Positions 26,577-36,207 of a stretch of 64,000 bases of DNA are shown here, one piece after another. The position numbers and the translations under genes are program-made. Source of the stretch: Paenibacillus sp. FSL W8-0426. GTDB lineage: Bacteria > Bacillota > Bacilli > Paenibacillales > Paenibacillaceae. How positions within the stretch are numbered: position 1 is the first letter of the stretch; each line of letters starts with the position of its first letter. The notes below the pieces were generated by a model. It was not told the DNA's origin and did not search any database. It saw only the letters and a list, made by a program, of their open reading frames with translations. Location: NCBI RefSeq assembly GCF_037969725.1, contig NZ_CP150203.1:6001001-6065000 (forward strand), read 5' to 3'.

Positions 26577-27353
26577 TTAGAATTGGTTCAAATAGTTTTG
26601 CTTCAGCCAGTTGTAGCTGTTGGTCACGCTTTCAAGAGGTGGATTCTGACATACGTCCTGTTCCACGATCAGCCACTCCACGCCTGCATTCGTAGACGCT
26701 TCGATAACTCCCTTCAGGTCGACAACGCCTTGTCCAAGCTCGAGCGTTTTCATCTGGCCTTGTTCGTCTTTGCTGAAATCCTTAAGGTGAAGCAGCGGCA
26801 GACGGCCCGCATATTTCTGAATATACTCGATCGGATTTTGTCCCGCAAACTGTACCCAGCATACGTCCATTTCCACTTGTACGGCCTCTGGCGCAGTCTC
26901 GGCGAACATCGCGTCGAATGCGTTTTCGCTGCCGACCTGGCCGTGGAATTCGAAGTCATGGTTATGATATCCGAAGATCAGTCCCTGTTTGGCTGCTTCC
27001 GCACCATATTGCTGCAGTTCGGCAAACAGTTTGCTCCAGCCTTCCGCCGTCTCCGGGCGATCTTCAGGCATCAAGTAAGGGCAGATCATATATTTTGCGC
27101 CAATCGTTTTGAGGTAGTCGATTTCTTTTTGCAAATTTTCGCGCATGGCATGCAGCGATACGTGGCTGCTGAACCCTTTCAAGCCAAGCTCATCGAGAAG
27201 CGCTTTCATTTCCTCTGCCGGAATGTCTCCGTAACCGGCGAATTCAACGCCTTCATAGCCCAATTCGGCTACTTTGCGCAGGGTTCCAGGGAAATCTGCC
27301 GCTGTCTCGTTGCGGAGCGTAAACAATTGCAAACCGATGTTAAGTTTTTTCAT
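26577..27353 (-). CDS. Sugar phosphate isomerase/epimerase (xylose-isomerase-like TIM barrel)
   Basis: 258 residues. IGLQLFTLRNETAADFPGTL, YEGVEFAGYGD and FGYHNHDFEF are typical of the AP-endonuclease-2/IolE-type barrel, with metal ligands expected at the E, H, D positions (EMDVCWVQFAGQNP). AGAGGTG precedes the ATG at 27353. It opens the operon with the oxidoreductase, divergent from the AraC regulator at 27497. TTGACG at the -35 position is visible on this strand near 27445-27450. Confidence 0.88.
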   Translation of the reverse strand: MKKLNIGLQLFTLRNETAADFPGTLRKVAELGYEGVEFAGYGDIPAEEMKALLDELGLKGFSSHVSLHAMRENLQKEIDYLKTIGAKYMICPYLMPEDRPETAEGWSKLFAELQQYGAEAAKQGLIFGYHNHDFEFHGQVGSENAFDAMFAETAPEAVQVEMDVCWVQFAGQNPIEYIQKYAGRLPLLHLKDFSKDEQGQMKTLELGQGVVDLKGVIEASTNAGVEWLIVEQDVCQNPPLESVTNSYNWLKQNYLNQF

Positions 27354-27496
27354 GAACTGTACACCTCTGCTATTCAATTTGTTGGGATTGCTCTATCTGG
27401 TACCATCCTACCTCAAAACAGGCTAGAATGAACATATACAATATCGTCAAACCATGAACTATCTGGTCATTTTTTAAAGCGAAAGGTTGGATTATT

Positions 27497-28300
27497 TTGG
27501 AGACGGCCGTATTGATCTGCGATTACTCCTATCATTATAAAGCGTTTAACCATAATATGAGGGGCGGCTTGCAGTCCTACCTGTTCCGTTTGCAAACAGA
27601 AGGTTCTTGCAAGGTATACGCCCGGAATGAGGAGTTCGTATTGTCGGGAGGGGATCTCCTGCTGCTCAAACCCGGGGACGACTATCATTTGGTCGTGGAA
27701 GATCCTCACAAAGAAGGGCGGTTGTCGAGCGGCGATTATTATCTGTTCTGCGAAGGCGCCTGGATCGACGAATGGTGGAAAAGGCTCAAACGCCCGCCGG
27801 TCAACCGAATCGGGTTGGATGACAAACTGATTGGCCTGTGGCGCAACATGCTGCTGGAGAAACGCCGCGGCCCGCTGGAGGAGGATGCAGAGTTGAAAGA
27901 TGCCCTGCTCCGGGGATTGTGCCTGTACATTGACCGGGCGATCAAGGAGAACCTGCAAACCGATCGTAAAATTTCCGCCACGCTCAAGCTGAAGCGGTAC
28001 ATCGAAGAGCATGCCACCATTACGTTCAAGCTCGAAGAGGCCGCCCGTTACGCGGGGCTAAGCTTGTCGCGCGCCGTGCGGCTGTTCAAGGAGCAATACG
28101 GCAAAACGATGATCCAGTATGCGATCGAAATCCGGCTGAACGCCGCGCTGGAACGCATCAAATACAGCGAAATGACGCTGGAGCACATCGCCGAAACATG
28201 CGGCTTCGCGAGTTACTCCTATTTTCACCGGGTATTTCGTGCACACTTCGGCATCTCCCCGGCGGAATACAGGGAAACGGAACAGGCCTCCCTTCCTTAA
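27497..28300 (+). CDS. AraC-family regulator with cupin domain
   Basis: 267 residues. The N-terminal arm (YLFRLQTEGSCKVYARNEE, LLLLKPGDDYHLVVE) is a cupin-type sensor; the C-terminal region has two helix-turn-helices (AARYAGLSLSRAVRLFKEQYG and IAETCGFASYSYFHRVFRAHFG). Translation probably starts at TTG (27497) after an AAAGG site. It is divergent from the isomerase/oxidoreductase operon and is its likely regulator. Confidence 0.92.
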   Translation: METAVLICDYSYHYKAFNHNMRGGLQSYLFRLQTEGSCKVYARNEEFVLSGGDLLLLKPGDDYHLVVEDPHKEGRLSSGDYYLFCEGAWIDEWWKRLKRPPVNRIGLDDKLIGLWRNMLLEKRRGPLEEDAELKDALLRGLCLYIDRAIKENLQTDRKISATLKLKRYIEEHATITFKLEEAARYAGLSLSRAVRLFKEQYGKTMIQYAIEIRLNAALERIKYSEMTLEHIAETCGFASYSYFHRVFRAHFGISPAEYRETEQASLP

Positions 28301-28387
28301 CAACAAACGGGCAACAATTTCTCTATGACTCTCTTCGCATTCCCATGTATAGTAATATTAGATTTTCCATGAATTGGAGCGAAAACC

Positions 28388-29086
28388 ATGCATGATGCAC
28401 GAAAAGTGTTAATGATCGAAGACGAGCAGGATATCGCCCGCATTGTAAGGGACTATCTGAACAAAAACCGATATGAGACCGCCATCGCAGGCACGGCGGA
28501 AGAAGGGCTGCAGATGATGGAGCTGCTGCAGCCGGATTACATCATTTTGGATATCATGCTTCCCGACCGGGATGGCATCGAGGTATGCCGTGAAATCCGG
28601 CGCAGGAACAATATCCCCATTTTGATGCTCAGCGCGCGTGGGAGCGATACGGACAAAGTGCTCGGCCTTGGATTTGGCGCGGATGATTATATGACCAAAC
28701 CGTTCTCGCTAAGCGAGCTGCTGGCCCGGATCAATGCCCATTTCCGCCGCTATGACCGCCTAATAGCCGAACGAACTGAAGGGCATGTGCTTCGGTTCGG
28801 CGACTTAACGATCGACAAAAAAGCGTACCAGGTCACGCGGAACGGCTTGGAGATTCCTCTTTCCGCGAAGGAATTCGAAGTGCTTCATGTTTTGGCAAGC
28901 CATAAAAACCAGGTCTTTTCCAAAGCCCAAATTCTCGATGCCGTTTGGGGATATGCCTCCTATGGCGACGAGAATACAGTTACGGTGTACATCCGAAGAT
29001 TAAGGGAAAAAATCGAAACAGACCCCTCTCACCCCCAACTGCTGAAAACCGTCTGGGGTGTAGGCTATAAATTCAACGTGGATTAA
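28388..29086 (+). CDS. OmpR-family response regulator
   Basis: 232 residues. Receiver domain with Glu11-Asp12, phospho-acceptor Asp55 (YIILDIMLPDRDG) and Lys in MTKPFS, then a winged-helix effector domain (LSAKEFEVLHVLASHKNQVFSKAQILDAVWG). It precedes the sensor kinase by 23 bases, then the ABC exporter; the set probably senses and exports or removes an envelope-active compound. Confidence 0.95.
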   Translation: MHDARKVLMIEDEQDIARIVRDYLNKNRYETAIAGTAEEGLQMMELLQPDYIILDIMLPDRDGIEVCREIRRRNNIPILMLSARGSDTDKVLGLGFGADDYMTKPFSLSELLARINAHFRRYDRLIAERTEGHVLRFGDLTIDKKAYQVTRNGLEIPLSAKEFEVLHVLASHKNQVFSKAQILDAVWGYASYGDENTVTVYIRRLREKIETDPSHPQLLKTVWGVGYKFNVD

Positions 29087-29109
29087 ACCCCGGATTGGAG
29101 TCAAAGCAC

Positions 29110-30555
29110 ATGTCTCTGAACGCCTGGTCCAAACGATGGCTCATCGGCGCATTGCTTACTTTATTGCTGCTCGCCGCATGCAGCCTGCCGTTGGCGCTAA
29201 AAACGAATTCGCTCAACGAAGCAGGCGGGACGGAACCGTACGTCAAGCAGCTTCGATTGCTTGCCAATCCACTGCTGCTTGAATTGGAAAACCGACAGCA
29301 CCAGCTTAAAAATCCGGCCTTCCGGGAGAAGCTTCGTTCCTTGGCCCGCGAAATCGGGATAACGTTGACCTATGCTGCACTGGATGGCGAAATCCTGCTG
29401 GATTCGAATCCCTCTGCGGAAGGCAAACATCTCAATCTGCGAACGCTGCTGTACGGAGAAAGTGATGATTTTCCCCTCCTGCCAACGAACGAAGGAAATT
29501 CGTTTACCGTTGCGTTTCCCGTAATGGACGATCCCTCCGGGATCCGTCAGGTCGGCCATGCCTTAATTTCCGTCCCTGTATCGTTGCTTTCTTCCGCCCA
29601 TTCCGCACCGATTCCTTATACGTTCATGCTCAGCGGCGTATTCATCCTCTTGCTGGCCATGATGCTGATCATCATGAGAATAAAGGTAAAGAAACGCTTG
29701 ATTTCCCCCATCAGGGAACTGCGGCAGCACGCGGAGTCGATCCTGAAAGGGAACTATGCCGAGCAAGTCCGGTATTCTCGCCCGGATGAAATCGGTGATT
29801 TATATGCCATGTTTGACCTGATGCGCACGGAAATTGAACACCTGCACCACCGGCGCAACCGGCAAGAACAAGCGCAAAAAGAACTGATCACGAATATATC
29901 CCACGACCTTCGCACGCCCATTACAACCTTGAAAACATATATCGAGGCCATTATGGACGGCATAAGCCCTGATCACGACACGCTTATGGAATACATGCAA
30001 GTCATGCGTACAAATGCGGATAAAACGGCAAGTCTCGTCGAAGATTTGCTTCTGCATGCCCTTCAGGAGCTCGGCCACATTTCCGTGGAAAAACGCGAGA
30101 CTTACAGCCGTCCGGTCTTTGAAGCCATGCTCGCCCCCATCGGGCATATGGTGCATTTGAAAGGCCTTCACTACGAGGGGCCTGCCCGCATTCCCAACGT
30201 GCTGATCCGCATGGACCCGACAAGGATGGAGCAGGTCATCTCCAATATCGTTGCAAACGCGCTTAAACACACGGAAGCCGGAGACACTCTGCGGATCAGT
30301 ACAGAGCTCGAATCGGGGCGTTTCATAATAGCGATCGAAGATACCGGCAAAGGCATTCGTCCCCAAGACATGCCGTTTGTGTTTGAACGTTACTTCAAGG
30401 GGCAAGCATCGCCGGCAGCCGGTCACGTTCATGAAGGTACGGGACTGGGATTGTCTATATGCAAAAACATTATCGAGGCGCATGACGGGCACATCTCTTT
30501 CTCCAGCCAAGAGGGCAAAGGCACCCGCTTTCGGATCGACCTGCCCATCGTGTAA
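29110..30555 (+). CDS. Sensor histidine kinase
   Basis: 481 residues. First membrane helix at about 15-33, a 140-residue external domain, second helix near 180-200, HAMP linker (ISPIRELRQHAESILKGNY), then NISHDLRTPITTL with phospho-acceptor His265 and a HATPase domain (DTGKGIRPQDMPFVFERYF, GTGLGLSICKNI). The ATG at 29110 lies 10 bases after TTGGAG; the TTG at 29095 belongs to that site. It has a true extracellular domain, unlike the short intramembrane kinases of Bce systems. Confidence 0.95.
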   Translation: MSLNAWSKRWLIGALLTLLLLAACSLPLALKTNSLNEAGGTEPYVKQLRLLANPLLLELENRQHQLKNPAFREKLRSLAREIGITLTYAALDGEILLDSNPSAEGKHLNLRTLLYGESDDFPLLPTNEGNSFTVAFPVMDDPSGIRQVGHALISVPVSLLSSAHSAPIPYTFMLSGVFILLLAMMLIIMRIKVKKRLISPIRELRQHAESILKGNYAEQVRYSRPDEIGDLYAMFDLMRTEIEHLHHRRNRQEQAQKELITNISHDLRTPITTLKTYIEAIMDGISPDHDTLMEYMQVMRTNADKTASLVEDLLLHALQELGHISVEKRETYSRPVFEAMLAPIGHMVHLKGLHYEGPARIPNVLIRMDPTRMEQVISNIVANALKHTEAGDTLRISTELESGRFIIAIEDTGKGIRPQDMPFVFERYFKGQASPAAGHVHEGTGLGLSICKNIIEAHDGHISFSSQEGKGTRFRIDLPIV

Positions 30556-30638
30556 TACTTTATTCATATTTCGATAAGTCTTTCTCAATATCCCCTGCCT
30601 ACAATGAAGGCATAACTTACGAACCGGGAGTGATCGGC

Positions 30639-31406
30639 TTGTCCAAAGAAATGAAAGTTCCCCTCATCCGGGCACGCAATCTCTGCAGAACCTACGGCAC
30701 CGGGACGGAACAATTCCATGCGATCCGAAACATCGATCTCGATATTTATGAAGGGGATTTTACCGTCATTATGGGCAACTCCGGCTCCGGCAAATCCACG
30801 CTGCTGTATCTGCTCAGCGGCCTTGACCGCGTGACGGCGGGAGAAGTCCATTTCCGCGACGAACAGATCGACAGGTATTCCGAGCGCAAAATGTCCGAGT
30901 TTCGTGCCCGCAGGATCGGCTACATTTATCAAAGCAGCAATCTCGTCCCGGACCTGCCTATTCGGGAAAACATTTCGCTGCCCGGTTATATCGCGGGCCG
31001 AAAAAAAAGCGAAGTCCGCGCCAAGGCCGATCAACTTATGGATCGCATGGATATCGCCGGCCAGCGCAACCGTCTCCCTTCCGAAACGTCGGGTGGGCAG
31101 CAGCAAAGGGCAGCCATCGCCCGGGCGCTGATCAATTCGCCGGACGTCGTTTTTGCCGACGAACCGACGGGCAGCCTGAATTTCGAGCATGGTCAGGCCG
31201 TACTGGACATTCTGACGGAAATAAACCAGGCAGGTCAATCCGTCGTGATGGTTACGCATGACATGAAGGCGGCATGCAGGGCGGACCGGCTCATTTTTAT
31301 CCAGGACGGCAAGGTCGGCGGCATCCTCGAATTCGACAAATATGACGGAACGCGCCTTCCGGAGCGCGAATCCATCATTTTTGCTTTTGTATCGGGGAGG
31401 GAATAG
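30639..31406 (+). CDS. ABC exporter ATP-binding protein (LolD/MacB/BceA type)
   Basis: 255 residues. Walker A GNSGSGKST, Q-loop YIYQSSNLVPDL, signature TSGGQQQR (Leu replaced by Thr), Walker B VVFADEPTGSL and H-loop VTHDMK. A TTG at 30639 is the likely start, 8 bases after GGGAG; GTG at 30630 and ATG at 30651 are alternatives. The gene ends three bases before the permease starts. It pairs with the FtsX-type permease. Confidence 0.93.
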   Translation: MSKEMKVPLIRARNLCRTYGTGTEQFHAIRNIDLDIYEGDFTVIMGNSGSGKSTLLYLLSGLDRVTAGEVHFRDEQIDRYSERKMSEFRARRIGYIYQSSNLVPDLPIRENISLPGYIAGRKKSEVRAKADQLMDRMDIAGQRNRLPSETSGGQQQRAAIARALINSPDVVFADEPTGSLNFEHGQAVLDILTEINQAGQSVVMVTHDMKAACRADRLIFIQDGKVGGILEFDKYDGTRLPERESIIFAFVSGRE

Positions 31407-31408
31407 AC

Positions 31409-33808
31409 ATGCTGGCCGTGCTGAAACTGAGTTTCTCCCGTCTGCGCAAAAGCAAGCTTCAAAATGTTTTCATTGCCCTGCTCATCCTGCTCTCAACCCT
31501 GCTTGTATCCACAGCTTTCATCGTATTGGCCAACACGGGCAACCAGTTCGAAGAAATGCATGCCCGCACCAACGGCTCGCATCAGGTGCTGACCTTTGAA
31601 AAAGGCTTGAACGATCCCCAGGCCGACCACGACTGGTGGACCTCCCAAAAAGGCGTCGACGTCTCTCCACTGCTCAGATATCGGACGTTGTCGGGAATCA
31701 CCTTCAATGGTGAGCAATTCCCCAACATATACCTATATATGATCGATACGCCGGAGCAGCCTTGGGCCGTTGATAAACCCATTTTTGCGAATGGTACGCC
31801 TTCTGATGCCCCCACGCGGGGCACGATCTGGATTCCAACCTCCATGTCGAACGCATACGACATATCCTTAGGCGATACTGTCAGCTTTAACGCAGACGCA
31901 GCAACCATCGATTTGGTCGTCAGCGGCATTCGGATTGACGTGCCTTATGGCGCCCCGTTCACCAATACCGCCCGGATCTGGATGAACGAAGCGGATTACG
32001 GCAACGTATTCTCCGGAAGCGGCAAAGATTATTCCATGATAGGCCTCCATTTCGATGACTACGAGACGAGTCCAAGGTACTGGGATCGCTATGCCGACGA
32101 AAACGGAATCCCCTTCCTCGAAACGAAGATGGAATTCGAGAGCATCGCTTCCTTTTATCTGATCATCCATCAAATCGTCGGTTTTATCATGATTTTTCTA
32201 GGCATTGTCATGTTGATTATTGCACTGATGACCATCGGGTTCACGATTTCGGATTCGATTCTGGCGAACTATAGAACGATCGGAATTTTGAAGTCCCTCG
32301 GCTTCACATCCCTTTCGACCATCGGCACTTATGCGATTCAATACGCCCTGCTCGCTTTCGCTGCCATCCTTCCCGGAACTGCGCTGAGCCTCATCATGTC
32401 CAGGTTCATCATCGGCATTTCCACGTCATCCCTTCGTGCAGGCAATGAAGATTTGGCGATTCGGGGAACAGGCTTGGTACTGATGTTGGCCGTGCTGCTT
32501 TTCCTGCTTGTCATCCTGTTCGTCATCGTATATGCCTCAAAAGCAGGCCGCATCCAGCCTGTACAGGCCATCCGGTACGGCATGTCGGAAACGGACCATG
32601 CCCGCGCAGCGCGAAGAATGAATTTATCGCTGACGCGCTGGATGAGTTTTGCCACGATACCTGTTGGCGCTGCGGTCGGCATGCGAAACATCATGAAATA
32701 CGGAAAAAGTTCACTTCTATTGCTGCTGCTTACCACCATGGCCTCCTCCGTGCTGGTCTTCGGGTATGCGTTAATGACAAGCATCACGGAGATTCATCAA
32801 ACTGCCGCCAAGTGGGGTTATGATCAGGCGGATATTGCGGCAGTCATCGTGGACAAAGGCGCCTTTCCGCGCGCCGAAATGGAACGGGCCTTGGAAGAGG
32901 AAGCACAGATCGAGAACGTGGCGTGGCAAGGGAATGTCACTGGAATTACGGTACCCGAACCGAATCATGCCAATCAGCACGATTCGGTTAGCCTGGCGCT
33001 CAGCGTGCTGGACGGAAACTATCGGGAGCTTGGATTCGAAACGCTGCACGGCAATGACCCTGTGCGGAAAAATGAGATTTCGATCGGCGTAGGGGTTAGC
33101 CGCATGTTAAACAAAGATGTAGGGGACCTCATCGAGCTGTATATCGAAGGCCAAAAACGTACGTTCATCATCACCGGCACGTATCAGGCCATTGCCAACA
33201 TGTCCATATCCGGGCGCATCACGGCCGAGGCCATGCGAACCGTCGATCCGGATTACAGCGATGCCGACGTCGCGTTCATTCAAGTCCGAGACAAAACAGA
33301 TGCCGCTGCGGTCGCCAAACGGTTGAACGAGCCATTCCAGGGATCGGTTTCGGTAGTCACCCAGAAAGTACTGCTTGATTCCGTCTATACCGAGGCCGCC
33401 AACGTGCTGATCTATCCGATGTGCCTGATCGGAATGCTGTTCCTTGCCGTTACGTTCATCATCATTTTCAGCACTTGCCGAATCAACATTCGCAAAGAAT
33501 CGCGGACGTATGGCATCTACAAATCCTTGGGCATGACGTCGCGTCAGCTCCGCCTGTCGATTGCCGCCGCAACTGCGGGCGTTGCGTTGGTCGGTTCCCT
33601 TTTCGGAATAGCGGTAGGCGTATATTTGCTGCCGTTTCTGCTTGAAACGGTCCTCTCAGGATACGGCATTGTCGATCTGCCCCTTATTTTGAACGGATCC
33701 GGCATCCTGATGTTTTCCAGCTTGAGCATACCGGCTGCCGCGCTTGGATCGTGGGCATCTTCACGAGTGATCAGGGAAGCCTCTCCACGGGATCTGGTCG
33801 TTGAATGA
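31409..33808 (+). CDS. FtsX-type ABC exporter permease
   Basis: 799 residues. Helix 1 at about 18-40, a large external domain, three helices near 250-375 (MIFLGIVMLIIALMTIGFTI), then a second unit: one helix near 440, another external domain and three helices from about 665 to the end. This 4+4 layout is that of duplicated FtsX/MacB permeases (YknZ- or BceB-like relatives). It should form an exporter with the ATPase just upstream, controlled by the adjoining two-component system. Substrate unknown; peptide antibiotics are one possibility. Confidence 0.92.
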   Translation: MLAVLKLSFSRLRKSKLQNVFIALLILLSTLLVSTAFIVLANTGNQFEEMHARTNGSHQVLTFEKGLNDPQADHDWWTSQKGVDVSPLLRYRTLSGITFNGEQFPNIYLYMIDTPEQPWAVDKPIFANGTPSDAPTRGTIWIPTSMSNAYDISLGDTVSFNADAATIDLVVSGIRIDVPYGAPFTNTARIWMNEADYGNVFSGSGKDYSMIGLHFDDYETSPRYWDRYADENGIPFLETKMEFESIASFYLIIHQIVGFIMIFLGIVMLIIALMTIGFTISDSILANYRTIGILKSLGFTSLSTIGTYAIQYALLAFAAILPGTALSLIMSRFIIGISTSSLRAGNEDLAIRGTGLVLMLAVLLFLLVILFVIVYASKAGRIQPVQAIRYGMSETDHARAARRMNLSLTRWMSFATIPVGAAVGMRNIMKYGKSSLLLLLLTTMASSVLVFGYALMTSITEIHQTAAKWGYDQADIAAVIVDKGAFPRAEMERALEEEAQIENVAWQGNVTGITVPEPNHANQHDSVSLALSVLDGNYRELGFETLHGNDPVRKNEISIGVGVSRMLNKDVGDLIELYIEGQKRTFIITGTYQAIANMSISGRITAEAMRTVDPDYSDADVAFIQVRDKTDAAAVAKRLNEPFQGSVSVVTQKVLLDSVYTEAANVLIYPMCLIGMLFLAVTFIIIFSTCRINIRKESRTYGIYKSLGMTSRQLRLSIAAATAGVALVGSLFGIAVGVYLLPFLLETVLSGYGIVDLPLILNGSGILMFSSLSIPAAALGSWASSRVIREASPRDLVVE

Positions 33809-33822
33809 ACAGTTATACGCAA

Positions 33823-33869
33823 ATGAAAGCAGGCTGTCCTTCTTATCTGGAAGATCAGCCTGCTTTCAT
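33823..33869. repeat. Long inverted repeat between convergent genes
   Basis: ATGAAAGCAGGCTG and CAGCCTGCTTTCAT are perfect 14-base arms around a 19-base loop. No T-run follows on either strand, but its place between two convergent ends fits a bidirectional terminator. Confidence 0.6.
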
Positions 33870-33888
33870 GCCTTCATGCGTTCATTCG

Positions 33889-35091
33889 TTATTGCGTCGA
33901 CGATCCCGGGTTGGTGATGTTTACTTTCACGTCATACGTAATGGGCACTGTGCTGAAAACTTCGTCCCAATCCTTTTTTACCTTTTTCCAAACCTTTGGA
34001 TAATGAATGCGCAGGCTCTCCCCGAAATCGCCTACATCCACTTTATGGGTATGCTGCATCTTGTACAGGACCTGTTTGATCTGCTGTTCGGCCAATTCGG
34101 CAAAGTCCTTTTCCAGTTCCTTCAGGTACTTGCCCTTTTCTTCCTTCTCTGGCGCGGTCCAATCTTCCATCATCCATCCTTCCGATTTCACGTCCACATG
34201 AAACGAAATTTCGTTGCCGCGGACATGCGGAATGACCTTCGTTTTTTTCTTTTTCATCTCGTAAACGATGGTAAAGCCGTTCTTTCTATAGCTTTTCAAC
34301 ACTCCCCCGCCGGATCTGTCCGTGATCCATGCTAACCCTTCCAGGTCGGTTTGGCTAAGCTCTCCGATGAATTTGGTCGTTTTGCCATCGATAATGCTCG
34401 CCCCCGAAAACTTGTCCTCTCCATCGTAGGAAAGCACGTTCTGCAGCAGAAAGCTGGAACCGGCCTGCATTTTGGCATCCACCATGGCGAGCGTCACCGG
34501 TTCCATAATTTTCGTCGTCATATAGGCATTGCGGGTTGTGTTGGTCAGGTAGAATGCAGGGATGCGGGTAGGATCTTGGGAAGTCAACACTTCCCTGGCG
34601 CTGCGATGGCTGATGATCACCAGCGTGTTAGGCCGAATGTCATTATCCCGCAGCACGAAATCAAGCAGTTGGTCCATCCTGTATTTTTTCAAAACGTCTT
34701 TGGATATGACGATCACCTTCAAATGATGCCCGATTAACGGACGATCCCGCCGAAGGGCAAATTGGCGAAAGATTTGCAGCAGCGAATCCCCGCTGAGCTG
34801 TTCGTTGGAATACGATGTTTTTCCGGACGAAGGAGAGCCCGATCCTCCGCCCTGTTGTTGTTTGGAAAATCCCGGCGCAATTTGGACCGTCGCTGTCACG
34901 TTATTTTCCTTCGAGTAGTTGCCCCCTTGGGAAGCGATGTTTTTTTCGAATGCCGTCTCCTCGCCGACGTCGAGGCCGAGGCCCACGTAAACGCTCAATT
35001 CCTCGATCTCCCTGCTGCTCCAGCAACCCGATATAATCAGCAGTGCAGCAAGTGCAGCCATGATGCGCAACAAGGAACGCACTTGATTCAT
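33889..35091 (-). CDS. gerC: Spore germination protein GerC (Ger(x)C family lipoprotein)
   Basis: 400 residues. The signal peptide ends in LLIISGCWSS, a lipobox with the Cys at about residue 23. The mature part follows the Ger(x)C pattern: REIEELSVYVGLGLDVGEE, then ALRRDRPLIGHHLKVIVIS and long C-terminal helices. It anchors the germinant receptor on the spore inner membrane. The gene overlaps gerB by four bases. Prefix letter (which tricistronic receptor) cannot be assigned. Confidence 0.93.
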   Translation of the reverse strand: MNQVRSLLRIMAALAALLIISGCWSSREIEELSVYVGLGLDVGEETAFEKNIASQGGNYSKENNVTATVQIAPGFSKQQQGGGSGSPSSGKTSYSNEQLSGDSLLQIFRQFALRRDRPLIGHHLKVIVISKDVLKKYRMDQLLDFVLRDNDIRPNTLVIISHRSAREVLTSQDPTRIPAFYLTNTTRNAYMTTKIMEPVTLAMVDAKMQAGSSFLLQNVLSYDGEDKFSGASIIDGKTTKFIGELSQTDLEGLAWITDRSGGGVLKSYRKNGFTIVYEMKKKKTKVIPHVRGNEISFHVDVKSEGWMMEDWTAPEKEEKGKYLKELEKDFAELAEQQIKQVLYKMQHTHKVDVGDFGESLRIHYPKVWKKVKKDWDEVFSTVPITYDVKVNITNPGSSTQ

Positions 35092-36188
35092 GCCTGTTTT
35101 CCTCCTTTCTTGCGAATCATGCTGAGAAGCAAAAGAAGCAGCGGCAGAACGGCAAACAGGGCTATCGAGATCGTTCCCAGCATGTCGCCTAAAGCAAAGG
35201 TTTCATCCAAATTTTTCGGCATCAGCGCAGCGATATAAATGACGGGAAGCAGCAGGTACATGATGAAATGGGTCTTCTTGGACCGAAACAACTCGCGAAT
35301 GCCGATCGAAGCACAATAATGCGTAATGGTACACGTGGAGAACATTTGCATAATCCAGAGAACCAAAAGCAGGGATTCAAAACGTTCGAAAACAAGTCCC
35401 TTGATTTCAAAGCTTCGGACCAAATCCAGAGTCGGCCACGTTCGGGTCTGGATGCCATCCAGCGAAAGACTGCCTACAACCATAACCACCGTAATCAAAT
35501 AAATGATGGTGGAAATGCTGACTCCCCAAGCAACCGCCCTATTGCTCGTTTTTGGATTTTTCATGTACGCGGTCAGAATAAACATCGCTTCATACCCTGT
35601 AAATGACAGGAGCGAGGGCTGTAATCCCTTGAAGACCGGCATGATTCCTTCGCCAAGCACAGGACGCAGATTGCTGATTTCAAACAACTGCATCCCCAGC
35701 AAAATTTGCACGACGAAAATCACCAACGTCAGGGGCAAAATGATCTCGAGCACCCGAATGATGACCTGGAGTCCTCCCGTGATCAGATAAATACCGATCC
35801 ACATAAATACCATGACCATGGCCCAGGTAGGGGTCCTTTCCAACAAATACATGCCCGTCACATCCGCCATGATGCGAATTTCGAACGCGGAGATCACGAT
35901 AAAGTAAACAATCATCGCGAATCCCAAGATGAAGGCAATCCATGTGCCGGTTATTTCTCCCATGAATTCGAAGACCGTCTTTCCCGGAAATCTCTTGCAC
36001 AAGGTGACCAGAATGAGACCGACGCCCGTGATGACCAAGCCGGACAACAGGATCGAAATCCATACGTCGGGTGTCCCGACTGCTTTGCTCGTCGTGCGGG
36101 GCAGTGTCAATATGCCCGCACCAAGCATGTAGTTTACGATGACCACGACAGCCTGAGCCGTACTAATCTTTTGCTGGGAGCCGTCCAT
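35088..36188 (-). CDS. gerB: Spore germination protein GerB (amino-acid permease-like)
   Basis: 366 residues, ten membrane helices of the APC superfamily. AVVVIVNYMLGAGILTLPR at the start is the unwound helix-1 region where germinant binding is known in GerB proteins. It lies between gerA (19-base gap) and gerC (four-base overlap). It supplies the germinant-binding site of the receptor complex. Confidence 0.93.
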   Translation of the reverse strand: MDGSQQKISTAQAVVVIVNYMLGAGILTLPRTTSKAVGTPDVWISILLSGLVITGVGLILVTLCKRFPGKTVFEFMGEITGTWIAFILGFAMIVYFIVISAFEIRIMADVTGMYLLERTPTWAMVMVFMWIGIYLITGGLQVIIRVLEIILPLTLVIFVVQILLGMQLFEISNLRPVLGEGIMPVFKGLQPSLLSFTGYEAMFILTAYMKNPKTSNRAVAWGVSISTIIYLITVVMVVGSLSLDGIQTRTWPTLDLVRSFEIKGLVFERFESLLLVLWIMQMFSTCTITHYCASIGIRELFRSKKTHFIMYLLLPVIYIAALMPKNLDETFALGDMLGTISIALFAVLPLLLLLLSMIRKKGGKQA

Positions 36189-36207
36189 TCTGTCTCACCT
36201 CCATGCC

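Noticed and set aside
25256..26695. 479-codon plus-strand frame
   Set aside because: Antisense to the Gfo/Idh/MocA gene and without a start signal.
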